Source of the DNA: Actinomycetota bacterium
Lineage (GTDB): Bacteria; Actinomycetota; Acidimicrobiia; Acidimicrobiales; JAJPHE01
Direction: 5' to 3'
DNA: 64,000 nucleotides
Assembly: GCA_027315345.1 (NCBI GenBank)
Contig: DAHUYE010000043.1
Coordinates: 27,654-91,653, forward strand
Part shown: positions 35,098-44,322 of the stretch, piece after piece
How the letters are laid out: each line of letters opens with the position of its first letter
Numbering within the stretch: position 1 is the stretch's first letter
Notes under the pieces: model-generated
What the model was told of the DNA's origin: nothing
The model's database searches: none
What the model saw: only the letters and a program-made list of their open reading frames with translations
Program-made: the position numbers and the translations under genes

Positions 35098-37407
35098 CTA
35101 CTCCGGCCGGAGCGCCTCTGGCAGAGGGCGGGCGTGGACCACGCTGAGGCGGCGGGTGGCCCGGGTCAGGGCCACGTAGAGGGCCCGTAGGCCCTGGGCG
35201 GCACCCTCGATGATGGCGGCCGGCTCGATCACGATCACGGAGTCGAACTCCAGGCCTTTGACCACCCCGACCGGCACCAGGGTGACGGGGCGGTCCAGGC
35301 CGTCCCGCTCGGGAAGGCCGAACTCCAGCCCGGACTGCTCCAGCTCGGCGCTCAGCCAGTCCAGCCAGGCGTCCGGACAGACGAGGGCCACCGTCCCGCC
35401 CTCCACCGCCGCCAGTTCCGAGCGGGCCTCCTCGGCCACCGTCTTGGCCAGCGACTCGGCCGAGGGGGCGGCCACGAAGCGGGGCACCGACCCGGTGCTG
35501 CGGACCGACTGGGGCGGCACCAGCCCGGGGGCGGCGGCGGCCAGGACCCCGGCGGCCACGTCCATGATCTCGGCCGGGGTCCGGTAGTTCACGCTCAACT
35601 CGGTGACCGTGGGCTCCCGGCGGGGGGTCAGGTGCTCGACCACCGCCTCCCATCCCGGGGGGGCCAGGGCACCGGTGGCCTGGGCCACGTCACCGACCAC
35701 GGTCATGGACCCGGCCGTGGAACGCCGGGCCAGCATCCGCAGCTGCATGGTCGAGAGGTCCTGCGCCTCGTCCACCACGATGTGGCCGTAGGTGCGGGGC
35801 CATTCGGTGTTGTCGTTGGGCCGGGGGCTGCCCACCAGCAGCTTGGCCTCGTCCACCAGGGCGACGTCGGCGGCGGTCCAGGGGATGTCCTCCAGCCGGC
35901 TGGACCGGCGCCGGTACAGGAGGCGGACCTCCTCGGCGCTCAGGACGCCCTTGCCGGCCGAGGTCAGCAGGGCCGGCGCCCCCAGGAGGTCGTGGACCAG
36001 CTCCTCGGGCAGCAGGCGGGGCCACATCCGCTCCAGGGCCTCCACGATCACCGGGTGGCGGCGCAGCCGGGAACGCAGCTCGGCCTCGTCCAGCTCCTCC
36101 TCCCCGTGCTCGACCTCCCAGTCCTCCTCGGGCGCCGGGAACAGGGGGATGACCTTGGCCAGTCCACCGTCGCGCCCGGGCACCTCGCCCTCCCCGGGGT
36201 CGGCGTTGAGCTCCCGGGCTCCCACCGCCTCCAGGTAGGCCCGATGAACCCGGCGAAACAACTCCGCCTCCACATACCGCCGCCGCCGATTGTGAGCCCC
36301 TTGGCGGCGGCGGCCGGCCGTCACCGCCGCGACCGTGTCCTCGGGGCTGAGCCGCAGCACCAGCGAGCCGAAGGGGATCTCCAGGTTGGCCCGCAACGGG
36401 CGCTGGCGGTCCCGGACCGCCCGGGCCAGGACTCGGGCCATGCGGGCCTCCCCCTTGAGGGCGGCCAAACCAGCGGCGTCGGTGGCCCGGACCCGGACCT
36501 CCGAGACCAGCCCGGCCAGGGTGGACAGGACGGCGCCGCTCTCGCCCAGGGAGGGCAGGACCGACTCGATGTAGCGGAGGAAGAGCTGGTTGGGGCCGAT
36601 GACCAGGACGCCCTGGCGCTCCAGGGGGAAGCGGTGGGTGTAGAGGAGATAGGCGGCCCGGTGCAGGGCCACGGCCGTCTTGCCCGTGCCCGGGCCACCC
36701 TGGACGACCAGGACCCCGGGCAGGGGGGCCCGGATGATCTCGTCCTGTTCCTTCTGGATGGTGGCGACGATGTCGCGCATCCGGCCCGTCCTGGCCCGGT
36801 CCAGGGCCGAGACCAGGATCCCGCCCAGGGTCGTCTGGCCGATGTCGCCCTCCCCGAAGACCTCGTCCTCGATAGCCATGAGGGTCGGTCCGTCGGTCAG
36901 GAAGTGGCGCCGGCGGACCAGGCCCATCGGGTGGGCGCCGGTGGCCCGGTAGAAGGGCTCGGCCACCGGGGCCCGCCAGTCGACCACCAGGGGTTCCATC
37001 TCCGGGCCGGACACGGCCAGGCGGCCGATGTAGAAGGTCTCCGGGTCGGCCGGGGCGGCCCCGTCCCGGTCCCCGCCGTAGCGGGCCGGCTCACCGCTGC
37101 CGTCGGCGCCCTCCCAGGCGGGCGGACCGCCGGTCTGGTCGATCCGCCCGAAGCACAGCGCCTCCCGGCCGATGTCCAGCTGCTGGAGGCGGGCCAGGCT
37201 GCGCCGGACGATGACGTCCCGTTCCTCCCGGGCCTGGGCGGTGCCGCCCTTGCCCTGAGCGAGCACCGAGGACATGTGCGACCGGGCGAACTCGCGCATC
37301 GCCTCCAGCTGGCGGTAGGCGCGGTCGATGTGTTCCTGCTCGGCGGAAAGCTCGGGATGCGTGGGCAAAAGTGCGTCCTCCGCCCCGTTTGGGGAGTCGA
37401 TAATCAT
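35098..37407 (-). CDS. HelD-like UvrD-family ATPase (RNA polymerase recycling)
   Basis: A 769-residue protein with an N-terminal coiled arm (about 15-75, ELSAEQEHIDRAYRQLEAM), then superfamily 1 motifs: Walker A GGPGTGKTAVALHRAAYLLY, motif II VVDEAQDLS, motif III GDVAQATG, NYRTPAEIM and a C-terminal VALTRATRRLSVVHAR. The order, with a large insert between motifs I and II, is that of HelD, which rescues stalled or dormant RNA polymerase in Gram-positive bacteria. It is divergent from hemE. Assignment to HelD rather than to a DNA repair helicase rests on the N-terminal arm and the insert. Confidence 0.85.
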   Translation of the reverse strand: MIIDSPNGAEDALLPTHPELSAEQEHIDRAYRQLEAMREFARSHMSSVLAQGKGGTAQAREERDVIVRRSLARLQQLDIGREALCFGRIDQTGGPPAWEGADGSGEPARYGGDRDGAAPADPETFYIGRLAVSGPEMEPLVVDWRAPVAEPFYRATGAHPMGLVRRRHFLTDGPTLMAIEDEVFGEGDIGQTTLGGILVSALDRARTGRMRDIVATIQKEQDEIIRAPLPGVLVVQGGPGTGKTAVALHRAAYLLYTHRFPLERQGVLVIGPNQLFLRYIESVLPSLGESGAVLSTLAGLVSEVRVRATDAAGLAALKGEARMARVLARAVRDRQRPLRANLEIPFGSLVLRLSPEDTVAAVTAGRRRQGAHNRRRRYVEAELFRRVHRAYLEAVGARELNADPGEGEVPGRDGGLAKVIPLFPAPEEDWEVEHGEEELDEAELRSRLRRHPVIVEALERMWPRLLPEELVHDLLGAPALLTSAGKGVLSAEEVRLLYRRRSSRLEDIPWTAADVALVDEAKLLVGSPRPNDNTEWPRTYGHIVVDEAQDLSTMQLRMLARRSTAGSMTVVGDVAQATGALAPPGWEAVVEHLTPRREPTVTELSVNYRTPAEIMDVAAGVLAAAAPGLVPPQSVRSTGSVPRFVAAPSAESLAKTVAEEARSELAAVEGGTVALVCPDAWLDWLSAELEQSGLEFGLPERDGLDRPVTLVPVGVVKGLEFDSVIVIEPAAIIEGAAQGLRALYVALTRATRRLSVVHARPLPEALRPE

Positions 37408-37499
37408 ACGCCCCCGCCGGCTCGGCCCGGTAGGTCCCGTGGCGGGCCGGGCCCGGCCGAACGGGGGCGGGCGGGGCGGTTAAGTACTGTCCCGAGCCG

Positions 37500-38549
37500 A
37501 TGACGACCGCCGGGGCTGGACACGCCGAAAGCCCCTTTATCCGGGCCTGCCGGGGCCAGGCGGTGGACCGGGTGCCCGTGTGGTTCATGCGCCAGGCCGG
37601 GCGGGCCCTGCCGGAATACCGGAAGGTGAGGGGCGAGGGCCGGTTCCTGGACGCCATTGCGGATCCGGCTCTGTGCGCCGAGATCACCCTGCAGCCGGTG
37701 CGCCGCTACGGGGTCGACGCCGCCATCCTCTTCTCCGACATCGTGGTCCCCCTGGCCGCCATCGGCTTCGGCGTGGACATCGTTCCCGGCACCGGCCCGG
37801 TGGTCGAGTCGCCCTTCCGCCGCGCCGCCGACCTGGCCCGGCTGCGGCCCCTGGAGGCCGAGGTCGACGTTCCCTATGTGATCGAGACGGTCCGGCTGCT
37901 GGTGCAGGAGCTGGAGGTGCCCCTGATCGGATTTGCCGGGGCGCCCTACACCCTGGCCAGCTATCTGATCGAGGGCGGCCCATCCCGGGACTACGCCCGG
38001 ACCAAGTCGCTCATGCACGCCGATCCCGACCTGTGGATGGCGCTGATGGACAGACTGGCCGACCTCTCCCTGGCCTTCCTGGCCGCCCAGGTGGGAGCGG
38101 GGGCGTCGGCTGTCCAACTCTTCGACAGCTGGGCGGGGGGACTGTCGGCGGCCGACTACGAGCGCTTCGTCATGCCGGCCAGCCGGAAGGTCCTCGATGG
38201 ACTGGCCGGCGCCGGGGTCCCCCGGATCCACTTCGGGGTGGGAAATGGTGAGCTGCTCGGGCTCATGGGCGAGGCCGGCGCTGATGTGGTCGGGGTCGAC
38301 TGGCGGGTCACCCTCACCGAGGCCCGCCGCCGGGTCGGCCCGGGCCGGGCCGTGCAGGGCAATCTCGATCCTGCCCTGTGCCTGGCCCCCTGGGACGTGG
38401 TGGCCGAGGCCGCCCGAGCCGTCCTGGCCGACGCCGGGGGCCGGCCCGGGCACGTGTTCAACCTGGGCCACGGCGTCCTGCCCGGCACCGACCCGGACAT
38501 CCTGACCCGGGTGGCCGACCTGGTTCATTCCGAAGGCGTCCCAGCGTGA
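37500..38549 (+). CDS. hemE: uroporphyrinogen decarboxylase, HemE
   Basis: A 349-residue enzyme of full length. The N-terminal signature [20 protein letters not shown] and the motif [18 protein letters not shown] are intact, with further blocks [19 protein letters not shown] and [13 protein letters not shown]. It converts uroporphyrinogen III to coproporphyrinogen III. It begins the run hemE-cpfC-cgoX-lnt. The stop codon is the first base triplet of a 26-base unit that is duplicated before the next gene. Confidence 0.93.
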   Translation: MTTAGAGHAESPFIRACRGQAVDRVPVWFMRQAGRALPEYRKVRGEGRFLDAIADPALCAEITLQPVRRYGVDAAILFSDIVVPLAAIGFGVDIVPGTGPVVESPFRRAADLARLRPLEAEVDVPYVIETVRLLVQELEVPLIGFAGAPYTLASYLIEGGPSRDYARTKSLMHADPDLWMALMDRLADLSLAFLAAQVGAGASAVQLFDSWAGGLSAADYERFVMPASRKVLDGLAGAGVPRIHFGVGNGELLGLMGEAGADVVGVDWRVTLTEARRRVGPGRAVQGNLDPALCLAPWDVVAEAARAVLADAGGRPGHVFNLGHGVLPGTDPDILTRVADLVHSEGVPA

Positions 38550-38598
38550 GTTGCCGCGCCGGAGGCGCGCCATGACTTGCCGCGCCGGAGGCGCGCCG
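38547..38598 (+). repeat. 26-base tandem duplication spanning the hemE stop and hemH ribosome site
   Basis: Units 38547-38572 and 38573-38598 differ at two positions. Each starts with TGA and contains CCGGAGG. The first holds the hemE stop; the second holds the ribosome site (GGAGG at 38586-38590) for the GTG start at 38598. Confidence 0.9.
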
Positions 38599-39512
38599 TG
38601 AGTACCGCCGTGCTGCTCATGTCCTACGGCAGTCCGGAGCGGGAGGGCGAGGTCGAGGCCTACTACACCCACATCCGCCGGGGCCGGCCACCGACCCCCG
38701 AACAGCTGGCCGATCTGCAGCGCCGCTACGACGCCATCGGCGGTCTGTCCCCCCTGGCCGAGAGGACCCGGTCCCAGGCGGCCGGGGTCCAGGCCGCCCT
38801 GGACGCCATCGACCCCACCGAGTTCCAGGTCTTCACCGCCTCCAAGCACGCCCAGCCCTACCTGGAGGACGGGGTCCGCACCGTGGCGGCGGCGGGCCTG
38901 ACCGAGATGGTGGCCATGGTCCTGGCCCCCCACTACTCCGCCCTCTCGGTCGGGGAGTACCTGGAGCGGGTGGAGGAGACCGCTGCCGGCCTGGGGGTCG
39001 AGGTTCACCCCGTCCGCCACTGGCACCTGGAGCCCGGCCTGGTCGAGCTCCTCGCCTCCCGGCTGGGGAACGCCGTGGCCTCGACCGGGGTCCCGGCCGC
39101 CGACACCCTGGTCCTGGTGACGGCGCACAGCCTGCCCAGGCGGATCCTGGAGATGGGCGACCCGTACCCCGAGCAGCTGCGGGAGACGGCCGAGGCGGTC
39201 ACCGCCGCCGCCGGGGTGACCGGGTGGCAGGTGGGCTGGCAGAGCGCCGGCCGGACGCCCGAGCCCTGGCTGGGACCGGATGTGCTGGAGTCGATCCAGG
39301 CGGCCGCCGCCGAGGGATTCCGGGCCGTGGTCGTCTGCCCGGCCGGTTTCACCAGCGACCACCTCGAGGTCCTCTACGACCTCGACATCGAAGCCCGAGC
39401 CAAGGCGGAGGGGCTGGGCCTGGGCTTCGCCCGGACGGCGTCGCTCAACGATGACCCCGCCTTCTGCCAGACCGTGGCCGGGGTGGCCGCCCGGGCCAGC
39501 GGCCGGCTTTGA
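38598..39512 (+). CDS. hemH: coproporphyrin ferrochelatase, CpfC/HemH
   Basis: A 304-residue ferrochelatase. It has AVLLMSYGSPEREGEVEAYY, the YDAIGGLSPLAERTRSQ block, MVLAPHYSALSVGEY with the metal-site His, TAHSLPRRI and CPAGFTSDHLEVLYDLDIEA. With HemQ in the same window, the substrate is most likely coproporphyrin III, giving coproheme. GTG 38598 is preceded by GGAGG at seven bases; a TTG at 38577 would add only repeat-derived residues. Its stop overlaps the TTG start of the oxidase gene. Confidence 0.92.
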   Translation: MSTAVLLMSYGSPEREGEVEAYYTHIRRGRPPTPEQLADLQRRYDAIGGLSPLAERTRSQAAGVQAALDAIDPTEFQVFTASKHAQPYLEDGVRTVAAAGLTEMVAMVLAPHYSALSVGEYLERVEETAAGLGVEVHPVRHWHLEPGLVELLASRLGNAVASTGVPAADTLVLVTAHSLPRRILEMGDPYPEQLRETAEAVTAAAGVTGWQVGWQSAGRTPEPWLGPDVLESIQAAAAEGFRAVVVCPAGFTSDHLEVLYDLDIEARAKAEGLGLGFARTASLNDDPAFCQTVAGVAARASGRL

Positions 39513-41035
39513 GCTCCCCCCCGGGGCCGGACCGCCCGACCGTGGCGGTCATCGGGGGCGGAATAGCCGGGCTGGCGGCCGCCTGGCAGCTCTGCGGGGC
39601 GGCTGGTGCAGCTGGTGCTGTTGGGGCGGCCGGTTCTATTGGGGCGGCTGGTGCCGTTGAGGTGGTTGGGGCCAGTAGGCCGGCGGCGCCTCGGGTGGTG
39701 GTCCTCGAGGCCGGCCCGCGGCTGGGCGGGAAGATCCTGACCGGCTCCCTGGCCGGGACCAGGCTGGAACTGGGGCCGGATGCCTTCCTGGCCCGGGTCC
39801 CCTTCGGAGTGCAGCTCTGCCGGGAGCTCGGCCTGGACCAGGAGCTGGTCAGCCCGGCCGCCGGCCACGCCTACCTGTGGAGCCGGGGCCGCCTGCGGCG
39901 GCTGCCCGAAGGGCTGGTCCTCGGCGTCCCGTCCGACCTGGGGGCACTGGCCCGCTCCGGCGCCGTAAGGCCGGCCGCCCTGGCCCGGGCCGCCCTGGAT
40001 CTGGTCCTGCCCGCCACCCGGGTGGAGGGGGACCGCTCGGTGGGAGAGATCGTCAGCGCCCGCTTCGGGCGCGGCCTCCAGGAGTGGCTGGTCGACCCGC
40101 TGGTCGGGGGGATCCACGCCGGGCGCAGCGAGTTGCTCTCGGCGGCGGCCACCGCCCCCCAGCTCGACGCCGCCGCCCGCTCGGGCCGCAGCCTCCTGCG
40201 GGCCCTGCGGGCCCAGGCCGCCGACGCCCGGGCCGCCGCCGCCCAGGCGACGGGCGGGGCCGGGGCGGCCGCCTCGCCGGTGTTCCTCACCCACCCCGCC
40301 GGCCTCTCCCATGTGGTCGACACCCTGGCCGGGCGCCTGGCCGCGGCCGGGGCCGGCCTCCGCACCGGCACGGCCGTGACCGGACTGTCCCGCTCGGGGG
40401 CCGGATGGCAGCTGTCCCTCGGGGACGGAACCGCCCTGGACGCTGACGCCGTGATCCTGGCCGTCCCGGCCCCAGCCGCGGCCGCCCTGCTCGGGCCGGT
40501 ATGCCCGGAGGCGGCCGCCAGTCTGGGCCGCATCGAACACTCCTCGGTGGCCGTGGTCAGCCTGGCCTACCGGGCCGAGGACGTGCCCGGTCCCCTGGAC
40601 GGCACCGGATTCCTGGTTCCCCGGCCCCAGGGCCGGTTGATGACCGCCGCCACCTGGATGACGGCCAAGTGGCCTCACGTGTCCGCCCCCGGTCAGGTCT
40701 TCATCCGGGCCTCGGCCGGCCGGCATCGGGACGAGCGGGCCATGAACATGTCCGACGCCGAAGTCGTGGGTGGCCTCCACGCCGAGTTGGCCGAGGCCAT
40801 GGGACTACGCCGGCCGCCGCAGGAGTCCCTGGTCACCCGGTGGGTGGGTGCCTTCCCCCAGTACGCCGTGGGCCACCTGGAACGGGTGGACCGCATCGAG
40901 GCGGCCGTGGCCGGACTGCCCGGTCTGGCCGTGGCCGGAGGGGCCTACCGGGGCGTGGGCATACCGGCCTGCATCTCCTCGGGCCGGAAAGCCGCCGACC
41001 AGGTCGCCGCCCAGCTGCCTGCCCTGTCCTCCTGA
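39509..41035 (+). CDS. hemY: coproporphyrinogen/protoporphyrinogen oxidase, CgoX (HemY)
   Basis: A 508-residue FAD enzyme. The dinucleotide site VAVIGGGIAGLAAAWQL opens the protein and GAYRGVGIPACISSGRKAAD closes it; GRSVGEI-like and LVGGIHAGRSELLSAAAT blocks are those of the HemY family. It oxidises coproporphyrinogen III in the coproporphyrin pathway. The likely start is TTG 39509, which overlaps the hemH stop. Between the first FAD strand and the next lies an insert of about 30 Ala, Gly and Val residues with T-rich codons unlike the rest of the gene. Its stop overlaps the lnt ATG by one base. Confidence 0.88.
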   Translation: MSSPPGPDRPTVAVIGGGIAGLAAAWQLCGAAGAAGAVGAAGSIGAAGAVEVVGASRPAAPRVVVLEAGPRLGGKILTGSLAGTRLELGPDAFLARVPFGVQLCRELGLDQELVSPAAGHAYLWSRGRLRRLPEGLVLGVPSDLGALARSGAVRPAALARAALDLVLPATRVEGDRSVGEIVSARFGRGLQEWLVDPLVGGIHAGRSELLSAAATAPQLDAAARSGRSLLRALRAQAADARAAAAQATGGAGAAASPVFLTHPAGLSHVVDTLAGRLAAAGAGLRTGTAVTGLSRSGAGWQLSLGDGTALDADAVILAVPAPAAAALLGPVCPEAAASLGRIEHSSVAVVSLAYRAEDVPGPLDGTGFLVPRPQGRLMTAATWMTAKWPHVSAPGQVFIRASAGRHRDERAMNMSDAEVVGGLHAELAEAMGLRRPPQESLVTRWVGAFPQYAVGHLERVDRIEAAVAGLPGLAVAGGAYRGVGIPACISSGRKAADQVAAQLPALSS

Positions 41036-42642
41036 TGGGTCTCCGTGGCCGGCGCCGGGTGTCTTGCGCCCACCTGGCCGCCCTGGCCGGGGGCGGGATC
41101 GCTTTCCTGTCGATTCCACCCATCGGGATCTGGCCGGCCGGGCCGGCGGGGCTGGCCCTCTTGGCCGTCGCCCTCTACCGGGCCCGGGCCCGCCGGCGTA
41201 TCGCCTGCGGCTTCCTCTTCGGGTTCGGCCTCCTCATTCCCGGCCTGGTCTGGATGATCGACTTCACCGCCCCGGGCTATCCGATAGCCGTTCTGATCGA
41301 GTCCAGCTTCTACGCCCTGGCCGGCCTGCTGACCCCCCCGGGCCGGGGCCGGCTGCTCGCCTTCCCCGCCGCCGTGGCCGCCGCCGAGACCCTGCGGGAC
41401 ACCTGGCCCTTCGGCGGGGTGCCCATCACCGAGCTGTCCCAGGGCCAGGCCGCGGCTCCCCTGGCCGGCCTGGCCCGACTCGGGGGATCCGTCCTGGTCA
41501 CCGGGGGCACGGCCGCCATCGGTGCTGCCCTGGCCGGCCTGGCCTGGGCCTGGTGGGCGCGCCGGGGTGGACCCGGGGCGGCCGGCCGCGGCGACGCCAC
41601 CCCCGGCCGCGCCGCCTCCATCCGGTCCGGGATGGCCGGACCGCCGGGACGGGGGCTGCTGGCCCCGGCCGGCCTCGGACTGGCGGCCGTGGTCCTGACC
41701 GTGGTGGGGGCGCTGGCACCCAACGGCGGGGCCCCGACCGGCCACCTACAGGTGGCCGACGTGCAGGGTGGCGGACCCCGGGGCATGCGGGCCATCGACC
41801 GGGACCCGATCCTGGCCTTCAACGCCCAGGTGGAGGAGACGGCGGCTGTCCACCGACCGGTGTCGCTGATCGTCTGGCCCGAGAACGTCCTGGAGCTCAA
41901 CGGCCCTCTGGACGGATCGCCCCAGGACGCCACCATGCGGGCCATCGCCTCCTCCCGGCGGGCGACGGTGGTAGCCGGGGTGACGGTGCCGGTGGGGGCC
42001 ACCCACTTCCTCAACGAGGTCTTCGCCTGGACCCCGTCGGGCGGGCGGACCCGCCCCTACGAGAAGGTCCATCGGGTCCCGTTCGGGGAGTGGATCCCAT
42101 TTCGGTCGCTGCTGTCGCACTTCGCCAACCTGTCCGTCGTTCCCCGTGACGCCATACCGGGGACGGGGCCGGGATACCTGGCGACACCAGCGGGCAACTT
42201 CGCCGTGTGCATCTCCTACGAGGTCTTCTTCGACTCCCGGGCCCTGTCGGGGGTGCGGGCCGGAGGCCGGGTTCTGTTGGTGCCCACCAACGCCGCCTCC
42301 TACTCGAGCGGACAGGTGCCCTCCATCGAGGTGGCCGCCGCCCGCCTGAGGGCCATCGGGACCGGCCGGGACGTCGTGCAGTCGGCCCCCACCGGCTACA
42401 GCGCCATCATCGATAACCGGGGCCGGGTGAAGGCTCGGACGTCACTGGGGCGGGCCCAGGTCCTGACCGGCCTCGTGTCCGCCCGATCGGGCTACACGCC
42501 TTTCGACGTGGTGGGAGTGTTCGGGATCCGCCTGGCGTTGTTGTTGTTCCTCGGGCTGGGGTGGGCGTGGTGGGGGTGGAACTCGTCCAGGGGCGGCGTG
42601 GGCGGGGCCGAGATCACCAGGTCATCGTCCTCGGGGCCGTGA
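41035..42642 (+). CDS. lnt: apolipoprotein N-acyltransferase, Lnt
   Basis: A 535-residue membrane enzyme with several N-terminal helices, then a nitrilase-like periplasmic domain with the Glu-Lys-Cys triad: SLIVWPENVLE (Glu), RPYEKVHRVPFGEWIPF (Lys) and VCISYEVFF (Cys), and a last membrane helix near residues 495-515. It adds the third acyl chain to lipoproteins; at least three lipobox proteins are in this window. A Gly/Arg-rich loop around residues 175-205 is longer than usual. The 3' end overlaps the opposite-strand gtrA gene by 151 bases. Confidence 0.9.
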   Translation: MGLRGRRRVSCAHLAALAGGGIAFLSIPPIGIWPAGPAGLALLAVALYRARARRRIACGFLFGFGLLIPGLVWMIDFTAPGYPIAVLIESSFYALAGLLTPPGRGRLLAFPAAVAAAETLRDTWPFGGVPITELSQGQAAAPLAGLARLGGSVLVTGGTAAIGAALAGLAWAWWARRGGPGAAGRGDATPGRAASIRSGMAGPPGRGLLAPAGLGLAAVVLTVVGALAPNGGAPTGHLQVADVQGGGPRGMRAIDRDPILAFNAQVEETAAVHRPVSLIVWPENVLELNGPLDGSPQDATMRAIASSRRATVVAGVTVPVGATHFLNEVFAWTPSGGRTRPYEKVHRVPFGEWIPFRSLLSHFANLSVVPRDAIPGTGPGYLATPAGNFAVCISYEVFFDSRALSGVRAGGRVLLVPTNAASYSSGQVPSIEVAAARLRAIGTGRDVVQSAPTGYSAIIDNRGRVKARTSLGRAQVLTGLVSARSGYTPFDVVGVFGIRLALLLFLGLGWAWWGWNSSRGGVGGAEITRSSSSGP

Positions 42643-43091
42643 TGGACGAACAGGAAGCGGTTGAAGATGATGAACTTTCCGATCCACAGGACCCCGAATG
42701 ATCCCAGGTAGGCGGCCGCCAGCTCGATGGTGCTCAACACGTGGCTGTGGACCATGGCTGTGTGGGTCTTGGTGAAATCCACCGACCAGGTGGAGAACAC
42801 CAGGCCGACGGCGGCGATGACCCAGAAGGGCGCCACCTCCCGCCAAAAGTGCGAACGACCCGACTTGCCCCAGGCCCAGTTCCGGTTGAGCCAGTAGGAG
42901 GGGATGGTCCCGGCCACGGTGGCGGTGATGCTCGAGCCCCGGGAGTTGAGCAGGCCGAACACGCCGTAGACCAGGATGAAGGCGGCCTGGCTGGCCACGG
43001 TGGAAACCACGCTGGTGGCGGTGTACTTGACCGCCTTGAGTCCCTCGTCCGAGCGGGCCCAGGCGATCAGGCCCGACGGAGTTAGTTGCAC
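42492..43091 (-). CDS. GtrA family membrane protein
   Basis: A 199-residue protein with four membrane helices (about residues 20-42, 52-72, 83-103 and 125-150) and the family blocks KYTATSVVSTVASQAAFILV, NRNWAWGKSGR and GKFIIFNRFLFVH. GtrA proteins are thought to move lipid-linked sugars or link to cell-surface polysaccharide synthesis. Start is GTG 43091. After the last helix a polar, His/Pro/Asn-rich tail of about 50 residues is encoded in the DNA that also encodes the Lnt C terminus on the other strand, so this tail may be a by-product. Confidence 0.82.
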   Translation of the reverse strand: MQLTPSGLIAWARSDEGLKAVKYTATSVVSTVASQAAFILVYGVFGLLNSRGSSITATVAGTIPSYWLNRNWAWGKSGRSHFWREVAPFWVIAAVGLVFSTWSVDFTKTHTAMVHSHVLSTIELAAAYLGSFGVLWIGKFIIFNRFLFVHHGPEDDDLVISAPPTPPLDEFHPHHAHPSPRNNNNARRIPNTPTTSKGV

Positions 43092-43120
43092 CGAGGAACT
43101 TTACCGGGACGGGATCATCC

Positions 43121-44290
43121 CTAATCCATCACCCCGGTCCGGGCGATGGTGCCGAGCCAGGTGGCGCTGGGCTTGGGCCGGCGCTCGAAGGTCTCCCGGT
43201 CCACCGCCACCAGGCCGAAGGTCGGCCGGTAGCCCTCGGCCCACTCGAAGTTGTCCAGCAGGGTCCAGTGCACGTAGCCCCCCACGTCGATGCCGTCGTC
43301 CAGGCAGCGCCTGACCCCCTGCAGGGCCCGGCGGGTGTACTCGACCCGGCGGGTGTCGTCATCGGTGCCGATCCCGTTCTCGGTCACCACCACCGGCACT
43401 CCCCCGGAACGGTCGTAGGCCCGGCGGATGGTCGCCTCCAGGCTCTCGGGCCAGAACTCATATCCCATCTGGGTGGTCTCCACCCCCTCCTCCGGACGCA
43501 GCGCCCCGGACGGGCCCACCCGGGTGCGGCTGTAGCACTGGACCCCGACGAAGTCGTCCCCGGCCAGGGCGTCCAGGAAGACGTCCTCCATCCCGGCACG
43601 GATGCGCTCGAGGTAGGACTCCCCGCCGTCCACGGCCTGATAATCCGACATGGCCAGACAGATCCCCACCGGGGCGTCGCCCGGACCGGAGCGGATGACC
43701 TCCACCGCCCGGCGGTGGGCGTCGATGAAGGTGGCGTTGGCCCGGTGCCTGGCATCGCGGTCCCGCTGGCCGGGAGGGAAGACACCGGAGAGATAGCCGC
43801 CGGTGGCCACCATGCTCGGCTCGTTGATGGTGCAGGCCCGCCCGATCAGATCTCCCAGGTGTCCGCTGGCCCTGGTGACGTAGCGCTCGAACAGCTCGGC
43901 CGTGGCCGCCGATGCCCACCCGCCCCGGGCCGCCACCCAGCGGGGAGAGCTGAAGTGGTGGAAGGTCACGATGGGCGTGAGGTTGCGTTCATGGCAGGCG
44001 GCGCAGACCCGGCGGTAGTGGTCCAGGGCCACCCGGGAGAACTCCCCCTCCTCCGGCTCGATGCGGGCCCACTCGATGGAGAAGCGGTAGGCGTTGAAAC
44101 CGAAGCCGGCCAGTAGGTCGAGGTCCTCCTCGTAGCGGTTGTACTGGTCACAGGCGTCCCCGCTCGGCTCCCGGACCCGGTCGCTGGTGTGTTCCCACTC
44201 CCACCAGTCGTTGTTCCAGTTACCGCCCTCGACCTGGTGGGCGGCCGTGGCCGTACCCCAGATGAACCCGTCCGGAAAGGTGACAGACAT
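43121..44290 (-). CDS. glycoside hydrolase family 1 beta-glycosidase
   Basis: A 389-residue cytoplasmic enzyme. It starts FPDGFIWGTATAAHQVEGGN, has the acid/base Glu in ACTINEPSM and the nucleophile Glu in VVVTENGIGTDDD, and ends with HWTLLDNFEWAEGYRPTFGL, the standard GH1 layout. At 389 residues it is shorter than many GH1 enzymes (about 450), mostly from shorter loops. It probably cleaves beta-glucosides or related sugars. No transporter or regulator is adjacent. Confidence 0.92.
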   Translation of the reverse strand: MSVTFPDGFIWGTATAAHQVEGGNWNNDWWEWEHTSDRVREPSGDACDQYNRYEEDLDLLAGFGFNAYRFSIEWARIEPEEGEFSRVALDHYRRVCAACHERNLTPIVTFHHFSSPRWVAARGGWASAATAELFERYVTRASGHLGDLIGRACTINEPSMVATGGYLSGVFPPGQRDRDARHRANATFIDAHRRAVEVIRSGPGDAPVGICLAMSDYQAVDGGESYLERIRAGMEDVFLDALAGDDFVGVQCYSRTRVGPSGALRPEEGVETTQMGYEFWPESLEATIRRAYDRSGGVPVVVTENGIGTDDDTRRVEYTRRALQGVRRCLDDGIDVGGYVHWTLLDNFEWAEGYRPTFGLVAVDRETFERRPKPSATWLGTIARTGVMD

Positions 44291-44322
44291 GGTCCGGGAC
44301 CGTAGTGGGCCATGATGATCCC

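Noticed and set aside
38577..39512. TTG start for hemH at 38577
   Set aside because: It would begin in the duplicated 26-base unit and add residues with no homology; GTG 38598 has a well-spaced GGAGG.
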